Origin: Allopusillimonas sp048270225
Lineage (GTDB): Bacteria; Pseudomonadota; Gammaproteobacteria; Burkholderiales; Burkholderiaceae_B
Length of the DNA stretch: 64,000 bases
Direction: 5' to 3'
Assembly: GCA_048270225.1 (NCBI GenBank)
Contig: JBLWTG010000004.1
Span: forward strand, 124,001-188,000
Numbering within the stretch: the stretch's first letter is position 1; the number at the start of each line of letters is the position of its first letter. Below, piece after piece: positions 34,050 to 41,951 of the stretch. The notes under the pieces were generated by a model. It was not told the origin of the DNA and ran no database searches. It worked only from the letters and a program-made list of their open reading frames with translations. A program made the position numbers and the translations under genes.

Positions 34050-34580
34050 ATGAATTCGGAGAATCGGCAGTTTCCGGCCCGTCTGGCGTCGCTGGTGCAT
34101 CAGATTTCGGATGCCTGCGAGGGGCGCGCCGACACCTTGCCGCAGACGGTCAGGGATATCCTCTGCGAGCATGGCGATATCGAGAATCTGCTCCTGCCCC
34201 ATCAGCGCATGGGAAGCGCATCGGGCTATACCCGCCATCTGCTGCATGGCGACAGCAAGGGCCGCTTTACCATCGTGGCGCTGGTATGGTCGCCCAGTCA
34301 GCAGACGCCTGTGCATGCCCATTACACCTGGTGCGCCTATCGTGTCGCCGAAGGCAGCTTGCAGGAGGAGCGTTACAGCTGGGACGCCGGCCAGCGACAG
34401 GTGGTGCTCAATGAAACCGTGGCGCGGGCTTGCGGCGACACCGGCTGCGGTCATGCCGGCATGGAAGTCATGCATCGTCTTGCCAATGTCGGCACAGCGC
34501 CTGCCATCTCCATTCATGTCTATGGCATCGATGCGGATCGGATTTCGTCGCATGTAAACCGCCTGGCGCAGGCGGCCTGA
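34050..34580 (+). CDS. Cysteine dioxygenase / 3-mercaptopropionate dioxygenase family protein
   Basis: Thiol dioxygenases of this cupin family oxidise a thiol to a sulfinate using a single Fe(II). The ATG at 34050 is preceded by GGAGG, six bases away. The 176-residue protein has the metal-binding pair in TPVHAHYTWCAY (His89, His91) and a third histidine in ISIHVYG (His156), the three-His site of the family. Whether cysteine or mercaptopropionate is the substrate is not clear from sequence. It is transcribed away from the Lrp-type regulator, as expected for a regulated amino-acid sulfur gene. Confidence 0.85.
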   Translation: MNSENRQFPARLASLVHQISDACEGRADTLPQTVRDILCEHGDIENLLLPHQRMGSASGYTRHLLHGDSKGRFTIVALVWSPSQQTPVHAHYTWCAYRVAEGSLQEERYSWDAGQRQVVLNETVARACGDTGCGHAGMEVMHRLANVGTAPAISIHVYGIDADRISSHVNRLAQAA

Positions 34581-34679
34581 TCCCGCAGAACAGGCGTCTG
34601 CCGGCTGTGCGGCCGGCTGGCAATGGTGGCCAATGCTTTACACTGCTGGTATTACCCATTCAGATGCATTGCACACACC

Positions 34680-35129
34680 ATGAAATACAACGAGCTGAAG
34701 GTAGGCGTCGTCATCAAGCACCCGCCCATTGTGGTCCAGGAGGACGAAATGGTGGATTTCGCCAAGCGCTATGATCCCCAGTGGTTTCATGTGGACAAGG
34801 CGCAGGCGGAAGATGGCCGCTGGGGCGGCTTGATCGCCAGCGGCTGGTTTACCTGCGGTATTGCCATGCGCATGGTGGTCGATACCATATTGTGCGATTC
34901 GGAGTCGTTCGGTTCGCCAGGCCTGGAGAAGCTGCGCTGGTTGCGGCCGGTGCGTGCCGGCGACGCCCTGCGCCTGGAGGCCAGTGTGACGTCCAAGCGC
35001 GTATCTTCCTCGCGCAGCGATCTGGGCATTGTGCGCTGGTCCTGGCGCCTGATCAACCAGGACGACCAGGAAGTGCTGGATATGGATGTCACGAATATGT
35101 TCAAGCTGGATGCCGAAGACGCCGCCTGA
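34680..35129 (+). CDS. MaoC-like hot-dog fold dehydratase/hydratase
   Basis: The 149-residue protein begins MKYNELKVG and has the MaoC hydratase pattern with DPQWFHVDKAQAED (the Asp/His-type active site region), GLIASGWFTCGIAMRM and LRWLRPVRAGDALRLE. Such proteins hydrate enoyl-CoA-type substrates. The single-domain size is typical. It follows the cysteine dioxygenase-like gene by about 100 bases; a functional link is not evident. Confidence 0.85.
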   Translation: MKYNELKVGVVIKHPPIVVQEDEMVDFAKRYDPQWFHVDKAQAEDGRWGGLIASGWFTCGIAMRMVVDTILCDSESFGSPGLEKLRWLRPVRAGDALRLEASVTSKRVSSSRSDLGIVRWSWRLINQDDQEVLDMDVTNMFKLDAEDAA

Positions 35130-35188
35130 GCAGCGGCATGCATGAAGCGGAATCCAGAGCCACGTCTCTCTTGCCGCCCTGACAGGGA

Positions 35189-36418
35189 CTAGCCGAAGAA
35201 CCAGTAGCAGATGGCGATCGAGGCCAGTACGCCGGCCAGGTCGGCCAGCACAGCGCAGCCCACCGCATGGCGCGCGCGCTGTATGCCCACCGCGCCAAAG
35301 TAGACTGCCAGCACATAGAAAGTGGTTTCGGTGCTGCCCTGTACGGTGGCGGCCAGCAGGGCCGGAAAGCTGTCCACCCCCGAATGCTGCATGGTTTCGA
35401 TCAGCATGGCGCGCGCCGCGCTGCCCGAAAACGGCTTGACCAGCGCCGTGGGCAGGGCGTCGACAAACCGGGTGTCCAGCCCCAGCCCGTGCACGGCCCA
35501 GCGCACACCATCCAGCATAATATCCAGCGCGCCTGAACCCCTGAGCACGCCGATTGCGCACAGCATGGCCACCAGATAGGGCAGCAGGTCCCGCGCAATA
35601 TTGAAGCCTTCCTTGGCGCCCTCGACAAAGCATTCATAGACGGGCACCTTCTTGCGGGCGCCGGCGATCAGGAACAGCATGATGATGCCGAACATGGTCA
35701 GGTTGCCCAGCAGGGAGGAGGTGGCGGCGATGGCAGCGCTGCTGAGCGTGGCCAGGCCCGCCACAAAGCCGCCCATCAGCAGTATCAGACCGCCCATCCA
35801 GGCCAGCACGACCGGATCGTGCAGCCGCAGGCGCTGCATGGCTGCGACGGACAGCAAGCCGACGAGCGAGGACACTGTGGTGGCTAGCAGGATGGGCAGA
35901 AACACCATCGTGGGGTCGGGTGCGCCCTGTTGCGCGCGATACATGAAGATGGTGACAGGCAGCAGCGTCAGCGATGATGAGTTGAGCACCAGGAACAGAA
36001 TCTGCGCATTGGTGGCCGTCTTGGGGTCGGGGTTCAGCGTTTGCAGTTCGCGCATGGCGCGCAGGCCGATGGGGGTGGCGGCATTGTCCAGGCCCAGCCC
36101 GTTGGCCGCGACATTGAGGGTAATCAGGCCCAGCGCGGGGTGTCCGCGCGGCACCTCGGGCATCAGGCGGCTGAACAGGGGCGCGAGCAGTCGTCCCAGC
36201 CTGTCGACCAGGCCGGCGGTTTCGGCGATCTTCAGAAAACCGAGCCACAGTGTGAGCGTACCGAACAGCAGAATCATGACCTCGACCGACAGCTTGGCCA
36301 TGTCGAAGAGGCTGAGGACGATGCGCGAGAATACGTCTGCATCGTGCAGTGCAAGCCATTGATAAAGTCCAGACAGGGACGCGACGACAAAAAAGGCGAG
36401 CCAGAGCGTATTGAGCAT
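35189..36418 (-). CDS. Nucleoside-recognition (Gate domain) membrane protein, SpmA-SpmB-like fusion
   Basis: The 409-residue membrane protein starts at the ATG at 36418 (MLNTLWLAFFVV). It has about 8-10 hydrophobic helices and two Gate-type domains. The first carries GLITLNVAANGLGLDNAATPIGLRAM, the SpmA-like signature; the second carries VKPFSGSAARAM and QGSTETTFYVLAVYFG, the SpmB-like signature. In Bacillus SpmA and SpmB are separate and act in spore core dehydration. In Proteobacteria the fused protein has no established role and probably moves a small solute. It is divergent from the acyl-CoA dehydrogenase gene. Confidence 0.85.
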   Translation of the reverse strand: MLNTLWLAFFVVASLSGLYQWLALHDADVFSRIVLSLFDMAKLSVEVMILLFGTLTLWLGFLKIAETAGLVDRLGRLLAPLFSRLMPEVPRGHPALGLITLNVAANGLGLDNAATPIGLRAMRELQTLNPDPKTATNAQILFLVLNSSSLTLLPVTIFMYRAQQGAPDPTMVFLPILLATTVSSLVGLLSVAAMQRLRLHDPVVLAWMGGLILLMGGFVAGLATLSSAAIAATSSLLGNLTMFGIIMLFLIAGARKKVPVYECFVEGAKEGFNIARDLLPYLVAMLCAIGVLRGSGALDIMLDGVRWAVHGLGLDTRFVDALPTALVKPFSGSAARAMLIETMQHSGVDSFPALLAATVQGSTETTFYVLAVYFGAVGIQRARHAVGCAVLADLAGVLASIAICYWFFG

Positions 36419-36591
36419 AGATTCCGCGGGACGATGGGTCCGGTGTGCGCAAGCCATGATTGTCGCAGACAATGCGCTGCATGCACTAATGGGGATAGGC
36501 AGGGGCCGCGCCGCCGGGGCGGTGGCTGGTCCAGGCCGCGACTTTTGGGAGATAATGGGCTTCTTACGATGTTTTGTACAAGAGGGATACC

Positions 36592-38805
36592 ATGGACTGG
36601 AGAGCCTGGCGCCGCCGCTGGCTGACTGAACCTTTGTATCGCATGGGCCGCAAGGCCATGCCGCGACTTTCCTCTACGGAGCAAGAGGCCATCGACGCCG
36701 GCGATGTCTGGTGGGATGCCCAACTCTTTTCGGGATCACCCGACTGGCGCGCGATGCTGGATCTGCCGCCGGCGCAGCTGTCGGCGCAGGAGCAGGCCTT
36801 TCTGGACGGTCCTGTCGCCGAGGTCTGCCGTCAGCTGGACGACTGGCGCATTACCTGGAAAGACGCCGATCTGCCGCCGCAGGTCTGGGATTTCCTGAAG
36901 CAGCACGGTTTCTTTGGCATGATTATCCCCGAGGAGTTCGGCGGGCTTGGTTTTTCGCCTTACGCCCATTCCGAGGTGGTGCGCCAGCTTTCGGTGCGCT
37001 CGGTCACGGCGGCCGTTACGGTGATGGTGCCCAATTCCCTGGGGCCGGGCGAGCTGCTGCTGCAGTTCGGCACGCCGGAACAGCAGCAGTACTGGCTACC
37101 GCGCCTGGCCAGGGGCGAAGAGATTCCCTGCTTCGGGCTCACCAGTCCGGAAGCGGGCTCGGATGCGGCATCCATGGTGGACACCGGGGTGGTGTGCCGT
37201 CAGCAGGTCGATGGTGTCGACACGCTGGGCATCCGGCTGAACTGGCGCAAGCGCTATATCACGCTCTCGCCGGTGGCCACGGTGCTGGGCCTGGCATTCA
37301 AGCTGTCCGATCCGGACAATCTGCTTGGGCCTGAGCGCGAACCTGGCATTTCGGTCGCGCTGGTGCCTACGCATTTGCCCGGTGTCGTCACGGGGCGCCG
37401 GCACTTGCCTGCGCTGCAGGCCTTTCAGAACGGGCCGACGGAAGGGCACGATGTCTTTGTACCCATCGATGCCCTGATCGGCGGCCCTGGGCAGGCGGGC
37501 AAGGGGTGGCAGATGCTGATGAGTGCGCTGGCGGCGGGGCGCGGTATTTCCCTGCCTTCTCTGTCGGCGGCAGCGTGCACGTTCACGGCTCATACGGCGG
37601 GTGCTTATGCGCGCGTACGTTCGCAGTTCGGCATTTCCATCGGCAAGTTCGAGGGTGTACAGGAAAAACTCGGGCATCTGGCCGCGAATGCGTATCTGGT
37701 CGAGGCCGCTCGCCGCTTTACCTGCGCGGGCCTGGCCACGGGCATCAAGCCGGCGGTTGTCTCTGCCATCATGAAGCTGCATGCCACCGAGCGTATGCGT
37801 CAGTCGGTCAACGACGCGATGGATATTCACGCGGGCAAGGCGGTGATCGACGGGCCGCGCAATTATCTGGGCAATCTGTATCGCGCGCTGCCAGTGGCGA
37901 TTACGGTCGAGGGCGCCAATATCCTCACGCGCAATCTTATTGTGTTCGGCCAGGGGGCAATCCGTGCCCATCCCTATCTCATGCAGGAGATTCAGGCGAT
38001 CAACAATACGGATCAGGCGCAGGGCGAAGATGATTTCGACGCGGTGATCTGGAAGCATCTGGCGCATAGCACGGTCAATGCTTTGCGCGCGACGGGCATG
38101 GCCTGGACCATGGGGGTGTTTGCACGCGCGCCGTCAGGGGTGGGGGCAGTGGCGCCTTACTATCGAGGCATGGCACGCTGGACGGCGGCTTTTTCCCTGG
38201 TGTCGGAACTTGCGCTGCTGACGCTGGGCGGTTCGCTCAAGCGCAAGGAGATGCTGTCTGCGCGCTTGGGGGATGTGCTGGCTGAGCTGTTTCTGTTGTC
38301 GGCGGTGCTCAAGCGCTGGCATGACGAGGGCTGCCACGAGGCGGATCTGCCTTTGGTGCGGCAGTGTGCATTGCAGGGGTTTGCGACGATAGATCGGCGT
38401 CTTGATGATGTACTGGCGAATCTTCCGTCGCGCGGGGTGTCCTGGCTGTTGAGGCTGTTGTTGTTGCCGCCCTGGTCGCGGGCGCGGCGCCCGCTGGACC
38501 GGGTGACGGCGGCATGTGCGGAGATTCTGCTGACGCCGTCTACGGCGCGTGATCGCCTGGTGGGGGCGGTATGGGAAGGGCACGATAGTGCGAGTGTGGA
38601 GCAGCTTGAGCGGGCCTTCGAGCTGGTGGTGGATGCGCAGCCGGTGCTGGATCGGATCCGCCAGGCGGGGCTGGAGGATTGGCGGCTTGCGCATGAGCAC
38701 GGTGCGATTACGGATGAGCAGGCAGCGGTGCTGAAGGCGGCCGAGGAGGCTGTGGCGGCGGTGATTGAGGTGGATGATTTCGCTGGCGAGGAACTGGCGC
38801 GGTAG
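36592..38805 (+). CDS. FadE-type acyl-CoA dehydrogenase
   Basis: This enzyme introduces the trans-2 double bond in fatty acyl-CoA, the first step of beta-oxidation. The ATG at 36592 follows AAGAGGGA. The 737-residue protein has FFGMIIPEEFGGLGFSPYAHSEV, the flavin-contact CFGLTSPEAGSDAASM, GRGISLPSLSAA, FGISIGKFEGVQE and a long C-terminal DUF1974 region with GRRPL-like RARRPLDRVTAA, as in E. coli FadE. Unlike E. coli FadE it lacks an obvious N-terminal membrane helix, and it is somewhat short (family about 770-815). Confidence 0.93.
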   Translation: MDWRAWRRRWLTEPLYRMGRKAMPRLSSTEQEAIDAGDVWWDAQLFSGSPDWRAMLDLPPAQLSAQEQAFLDGPVAEVCRQLDDWRITWKDADLPPQVWDFLKQHGFFGMIIPEEFGGLGFSPYAHSEVVRQLSVRSVTAAVTVMVPNSLGPGELLLQFGTPEQQQYWLPRLARGEEIPCFGLTSPEAGSDAASMVDTGVVCRQQVDGVDTLGIRLNWRKRYITLSPVATVLGLAFKLSDPDNLLGPEREPGISVALVPTHLPGVVTGRRHLPALQAFQNGPTEGHDVFVPIDALIGGPGQAGKGWQMLMSALAAGRGISLPSLSAAACTFTAHTAGAYARVRSQFGISIGKFEGVQEKLGHLAANAYLVEAARRFTCAGLATGIKPAVVSAIMKLHATERMRQSVNDAMDIHAGKAVIDGPRNYLGNLYRALPVAITVEGANILTRNLIVFGQGAIRAHPYLMQEIQAINNTDQAQGEDDFDAVIWKHLAHSTVNALRATGMAWTMGVFARAPSGVGAVAPYYRGMARWTAAFSLVSELALLTLGGSLKRKEMLSARLGDVLAELFLLSAVLKRWHDEGCHEADLPLVRQCALQGFATIDRRLDDVLANLPSRGVSWLLRLLLLPPWSRARRPLDRVTAACAEILLTPSTARDRLVGAVWEGHDSASVEQLERAFELVVDAQPVLDRIRQAGLEDWRLAHEHGAITDEQAAVLKAAEEAVAAVIEVDDFAGEELAR

Positions 38806-38828
38806 TCTGCGTTGCGGCGCTTGCTTTT

Positions 38829-39290
38829 CAGGTTTCTTGCGTCGCGACGTTGGTGGATGCCCTTGGATGGGCGCAGATTCTTCTGGCTGTTGGAAGGATG
38901 CAGGTTTCTTAAGTCGCGACGCCGGTGCGCAGGGCAGGCCGGCATAGTTCCGGCGGTCCCTGCGGGACTGCCCGCGCAGCGGACCAGGATCGGGGCGTCC
39001 GCAAAACTCGCGCGGTCCACAGTCCCCCGGACTGTGGACAAGCGTCGCGCTCGATCAGTTGCGGCCTTGCCTCCCCGCTCCAGGCCCTCAGCACGGCGCC
39101 TGCACGATATGTCCGGGCTGCCCTGCGCACCGCCGCCGCTTACGGCGGATGCCATGGGCGGGGTGCGGGTTCTTCTGGCTATTGGGGTGGTGCAGGTTTC
39201 TCGCGCTGCGTTGGCGATGTTTTGCTGTGCCTGTTTTCAGGTTTCTTGCGTCGCGACGTCGGTGCACAGGCCGGATGCCATGGGCGGGAC
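38829..39290. repeat. Direct-repeat region with one interrupted unit
   Basis: This 487-base gene-free gap holds repeats of a core beginning CAGGTTTCTT and continuing GTCGCGACG. Copies lie at 38829-38849, 38901-38921 and 39238-39258, with a decayed one at 39193-39210. Each core is followed by GGTG and then a GGATGCC-TGGGCGG stretch. The words TTCTTCTGGCT recur at 38878 and 39170. In the second unit the core and the GGATGCC part are split by the structured insert 38923-39132. No protein-coding frame is credible here. Confidence 0.75.
38923..39132. repeat. 210-bp structured insert with 15-bp inverted ends
   Basis: CGGTGCGCAGGGCAG (38923-38937) and its exact complement (39118-39132) bound the segment. 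The stem continues inward with CCGG/CCGG (38939-38942 with 39113-39116) and CATA/TATG (38943-38946 with 39108-39111). Inside are a perfect 11-bp hairpin (39015-39025 with 39029-39039, loop CCC) and a GTCCC/GGGAC hairpin near 38956-38968. It splits one copy of the surrounding direct repeat, so it looks inserted. No transposase is encoded. Confidence 0.7.
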
Positions 39291-39292
39291 GC

Positions 39293-39688
39293 TCAGTCTG
39301 TACGTCCCTTGTGCTGGATCAGCTCAATCTTGTAGCCATCGGGATCTTCCACAAACGCAATAACGGTGGTGCCGTGCTTCATCGGCCCTGCTTCGCGCAC
39401 GACGTTGCCGCCTTTTTCCTTGATGCGCGCACAGGCTGCATAAGCGTCGTCGACTTCGAGCGCCACATGGCCGTAGGCGTTGCCCAGGTCGTAGCTGTTG
39501 GTGTCCCAGTTATGCGTCAGTTCAATGACGGCGCCGTCTTCTTCGTCCTGATAGCCCACGAAGGCCAGGGTGAATTTGCCGTCGGGGTAGTCTTTGCGGC
39601 GCAGCAGGCGCATGCCCAGGACGTCGGTGTAGAAGGCGAGTGAGCGGTCGAGGTCGCCGACGCGCAGCATGGTGTGAAGTAAACGCAT
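39293..39688 (-). CDS. gloA: Lactoylglutathione lyase (glyoxalase I)
   Basis: GlxI converts the methylglyoxal-glutathione hemithioacetal to S-lactoylglutathione. The ATG at 39688 begins MRLLHTMLRVGDLDRSL; the open frame further upstream is unrelated. In the 131 residues the metal ligands His5, Glu56, His74 and Glu122 fall exactly where they do in the Ni-type E. coli enzyme. Length is normal. It is the last gene of the minus-strand run from glyQ, separated from ygjP by about 67 bases. Confidence 0.96.
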   Translation of the reverse strand: MRLLHTMLRVGDLDRSLAFYTDVLGMRLLRRKDYPDGKFTLAFVGYQDEEDGAVIELTHNWDTNSYDLGNAYGHVALEVDDAYAACARIKEKGGNVVREAGPMKHGTTVIAFVEDPDGYKIELIQHKGRTD

Positions 39689-39755
39689 GGAGTTCTCCTG
39701 GTTGATATGGGCCGGCGTGCGCGGGGTTGCGTAGCGCCTGTGTGGACGTAGCGGT

Positions 39756-40691
39756 TCAGATGAGCGGCAAAGATCTCGGATCGTGCTGTTTGATCGCATC
39801 GCGCGCCTGTTCAAAGCCTGGCAGGATGCGTCCTACTTCCTGCCAGAAGGCGCTGCTGTGATTCATGTGGCGCAGGTGAGCGATCTCGTGGACGATCACA
39901 TAGTCGATGACGGCATGGTCAAAGTGTATCAGCCGCCAGTTGAGCATGATGTTGCCGTCGCTGCTGCATGAACCCCAGCGGGTGGCGGCGGACGACAGCC
40001 GCCAGCGGCGTATGGTCAGTTGCTGGGCTTGCAGGAAGTATTGCAGGCGCTGGCCGAACCATGCCTGGGCCTGCTGCTGCAGCCAGCCGTGCGCGCTGTC
40101 GCGCACGCGGGACTGGTCGGCGTTGCGCGGCAGGGCCAGGATGAGGCGGTCTCCTGTTTCGGGTGCAAAGGCCTGTCCGGTGAAGGAGGGAGTTTTGCTG
40201 GTGTCGTCCAGCGCCAGGGTGATGCGTGTACCCAGGTAAGGCAAGGTGCCGCCATGCTGCCACTGGGTATCGGCGGTTGCCTGTTGCGCCTGGCGTGCGT
40301 GGCGTACGCGCAGTTTGCCGAGTATCCAGCGCGATTTTTCGATGACGGCGGCATCGATCTGGGCCAGGGTGACCCAGTTCGGCGCGGTGATGATGAGTCC
40401 GCTGTCGTCGATGGTCAGGCCTATGCTTTTGCGGCGCGAGCGCCGCAAGATGAAGCCTATGGTCTGTTCGGATGTCGCCACCTCGCGCCAGCGGGCGTTC
40501 AGCGGCAAGGTGGCGGGTCGGGGGGTGGGAACGGTGACACGGCTGTGACCGCCCGCCGGGGGCGGGCGTTTGGGCGGGAGAGGAGGCGCGGGGGTGGGGC
40601 GGTGGTCGACAGGAGATGGCCCTTGCGTGGCTGCATGGGGCTGGGCCGGCATCAGGCCGGCGAACAGATCCAGTTGTTCACTTGAGCCCAT
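39756..40691 (-). CDS. YgjP-like metallopeptidase (M48-type, DUF45)
   Basis: The 311-residue protein has the zinc motif HEIAHLRHMNH (His268, Glu269, His272 and a third His278), preceded by RWGSCSSDGNIMLNWRL, the DUF45/YgjP signature. The first ~65 residues are a proline-rich, probably disordered extension including PPLPPKRPPPAGG. I choose the ATG at 40691, which overlaps the end of plsC by 14 bases. The physiological substrate of this family is not established. Confidence 0.88.
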   Translation of the reverse strand: MGSSEQLDLFAGLMPAQPHAATQGPSPVDHRPTPAPPLPPKRPPPAGGHSRVTVPTPRPATLPLNARWREVATSEQTIGFILRRSRRKSIGLTIDDSGLIITAPNWVTLAQIDAAVIEKSRWILGKLRVRHARQAQQATADTQWQHGGTLPYLGTRITLALDDTSKTPSFTGQAFAPETGDRLILALPRNADQSRVRDSAHGWLQQQAQAWFGQRLQYFLQAQQLTIRRWRLSSAATRWGSCSSDGNIMLNWRLIHFDHAVIDYVIVHEIAHLRHMNHSSAFWQEVGRILPGFEQARDAIKQHDPRSLPLI

Positions 40692-41409
40692 ATCGTTCAG
40701 GATTGAGCACCCGCATTTCGCCTTCGATCCAGGTTTTGACCTTTTCGTTGACTTCATCAGGCGTAAGGCCTGTGGGGTCGATCAACGGGCCGATGGACAC
40801 CGTAACCAGGCCGGCTCGCTTGATGAAGGCCTTGCGCGGCCAGAGTTCGCCGGCGTTGTGGGCGACAGGAATGATGGGAGTGTTGGTGCGCGAGGCGAGC
40901 AGCGCGCCGCCCATCTTGTAGCGCCCGGTCTTGCCGGCGGCGATGCGCGTGCCTTCCGGAAACAGTATGGGCCAGCGTCCTTCATCGATGCGTTTCTGGC
41001 CGGTTCGTATGACCTGCTCGAACGCGTCGCGTCCTTTTGAGCGGTTGATGGGTATCATGTCCAGCAGCGCCAGACCCCAGCCGAAAAACGGCACATAATG
41101 CAGCTCGCGTTTGTAGACAAAGCACAGTTCGCGGGGCATGTAGGCGGGGAAGAACAGGGTTTCCCATGCCGACTGGTGCTTGGAGAGCACGATGCCGGGG
41201 CCATCGGGAAGATTGTCCCAGCCCTTGACCTGCCAGCGTATGCCCAGGAAAACCTTGGCGCCCCACACGGCCAGGCGCGGCCAGCCGACGGTGAGCCGGT
41301 AGCGCCACGGCCGTGGCAGCGGCGCCCACAGGATGCAGGCGAACGCATAGGGGATGACGGTAACGATCAGGAACAACTGGTACAGCGCGGCGCGCAAAAC
41401 GCTGATCAT
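40678..41409 (-). CDS. plsC: 1-acyl-sn-glycerol-3-phosphate acyltransferase
   Basis: PlsC acylates lysophosphatidic acid to phosphatidic acid at the inner membrane. The 243 residues show an N-terminal membrane helix, SKHQSAWET (a His-X4-Glu version of the usual His-X4-Asp catalytic motif), RELHYVPFFGWGLALLDMIPINR, the glycerol-phosphate-binding FPEGTR and a late PIIPVAHNAGELWP. It overlaps gmhB by four bases upstream and ygjP by 14 downstream. Confidence 0.93.
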   Translation of the reverse strand: MISVLRAALYQLFLIVTVIPYAFACILWAPLPRPWRYRLTVGWPRLAVWGAKVFLGIRWQVKGWDNLPDGPGIVLSKHQSAWETLFFPAYMPRELCFVYKRELHYVPFFGWGLALLDMIPINRSKGRDAFEQVIRTGQKRIDEGRWPILFPEGTRIAAGKTGRYKMGGALLASRTNTPIIPVAHNAGELWPRKAFIKRAGLVTVSIGPLIDPTGLTPDEVNEKVKTWIEGEMRVLNPERYGLK

Positions 41410-41951
41410 GCGGGATTTGCCTCCAGCCAGGCGTCGACCACCGCGGCCAGATCATCGCATACCCGTGTGCCGGCGGGCAGCTCGCCCTGGTCCAGGGTTT
41501 TGCGGCCATTGCCGGTCAGTACCAGCCAGGGATGACAGCCTGCCTTGTGGGCTGCCTGCAGGTCGCGCAGGGAGTCGCCTACGGCCTGCACCTGGCTCAG
41601 GTCGAGGTCGTAGCGGCGGCCGATGTCCAGGAACAGGCCCGCGCTGGGCTTGCGGCAGCTGCAGCCGTCGTCGGGTCCGTGCGGACAGACGAAAATGGCG
41701 TCTATGCTGCCGCCGGCCTGAGCAACCTCGCGACGCATTTTGGCGTGAATGGCATTCAGCTTGTCCATGGAGAACAGGCCGCGTGCGATACCGGACTGGT
41801 TGCTGGCGATGACGACCCGCCAGCCGGCATGGGTGAGGCGCGCAATGGCATCCAGACTGCCGGGCAGGGCGATCCACTCGTCCGGCGTCTTGATGAAGGC
41901 GTCGCTATCCTGATTGATGACGCCGTCGCGATCTAGGATAGCGAGTTTCAT
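41406..41951 (-). CDS. gmhB: D-glycero-beta-D-manno-heptose 1,7-bisphosphate 7-phosphatase
   Basis: GmhB removes the 7-phosphate during ADP-heptose synthesis for lipopolysaccharide. The 181-residue HAD phosphatase has DRDGVINQDSD (catalytic aspartates), VIASNQSGIARGLF, the zinc loop CPHGPDDGCSCRKP and VGDSLRDLQAAHKAG. The zinc loop distinguishes GmhB from histidinol phosphatases. Both ends overlap neighbours by four bases (glyS upstream, plsC downstream), indicating tight translational coupling. Confidence 0.96.
   Translation of the reverse strand: MKLAILDRDGVINQDSDAFIKTPDEWIALPGSLDAIARLTHAGWRVVIASNQSGIARGLFSMDKLNAIHAKMRREVAQAGGSIDAIFVCPHGPDDGCSCRKPSAGLFLDIGRRYDLDLSQVQAVGDSLRDLQAAHKAGCHPWLVLTGNGRKTLDQGELPAGTRVCDDLAAVVDAWLEANPA

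Noticed and set aside
38923..39132. Complete insertion sequence
   Set aside because: Only 210 bp long and with no transposase frame; at most a non-autonomous element.
38829..39290. CRISPR-like array
   Set aside because: Only a few copies, uneven spacing (72 and 337 bp), a split unit and no cas genes.
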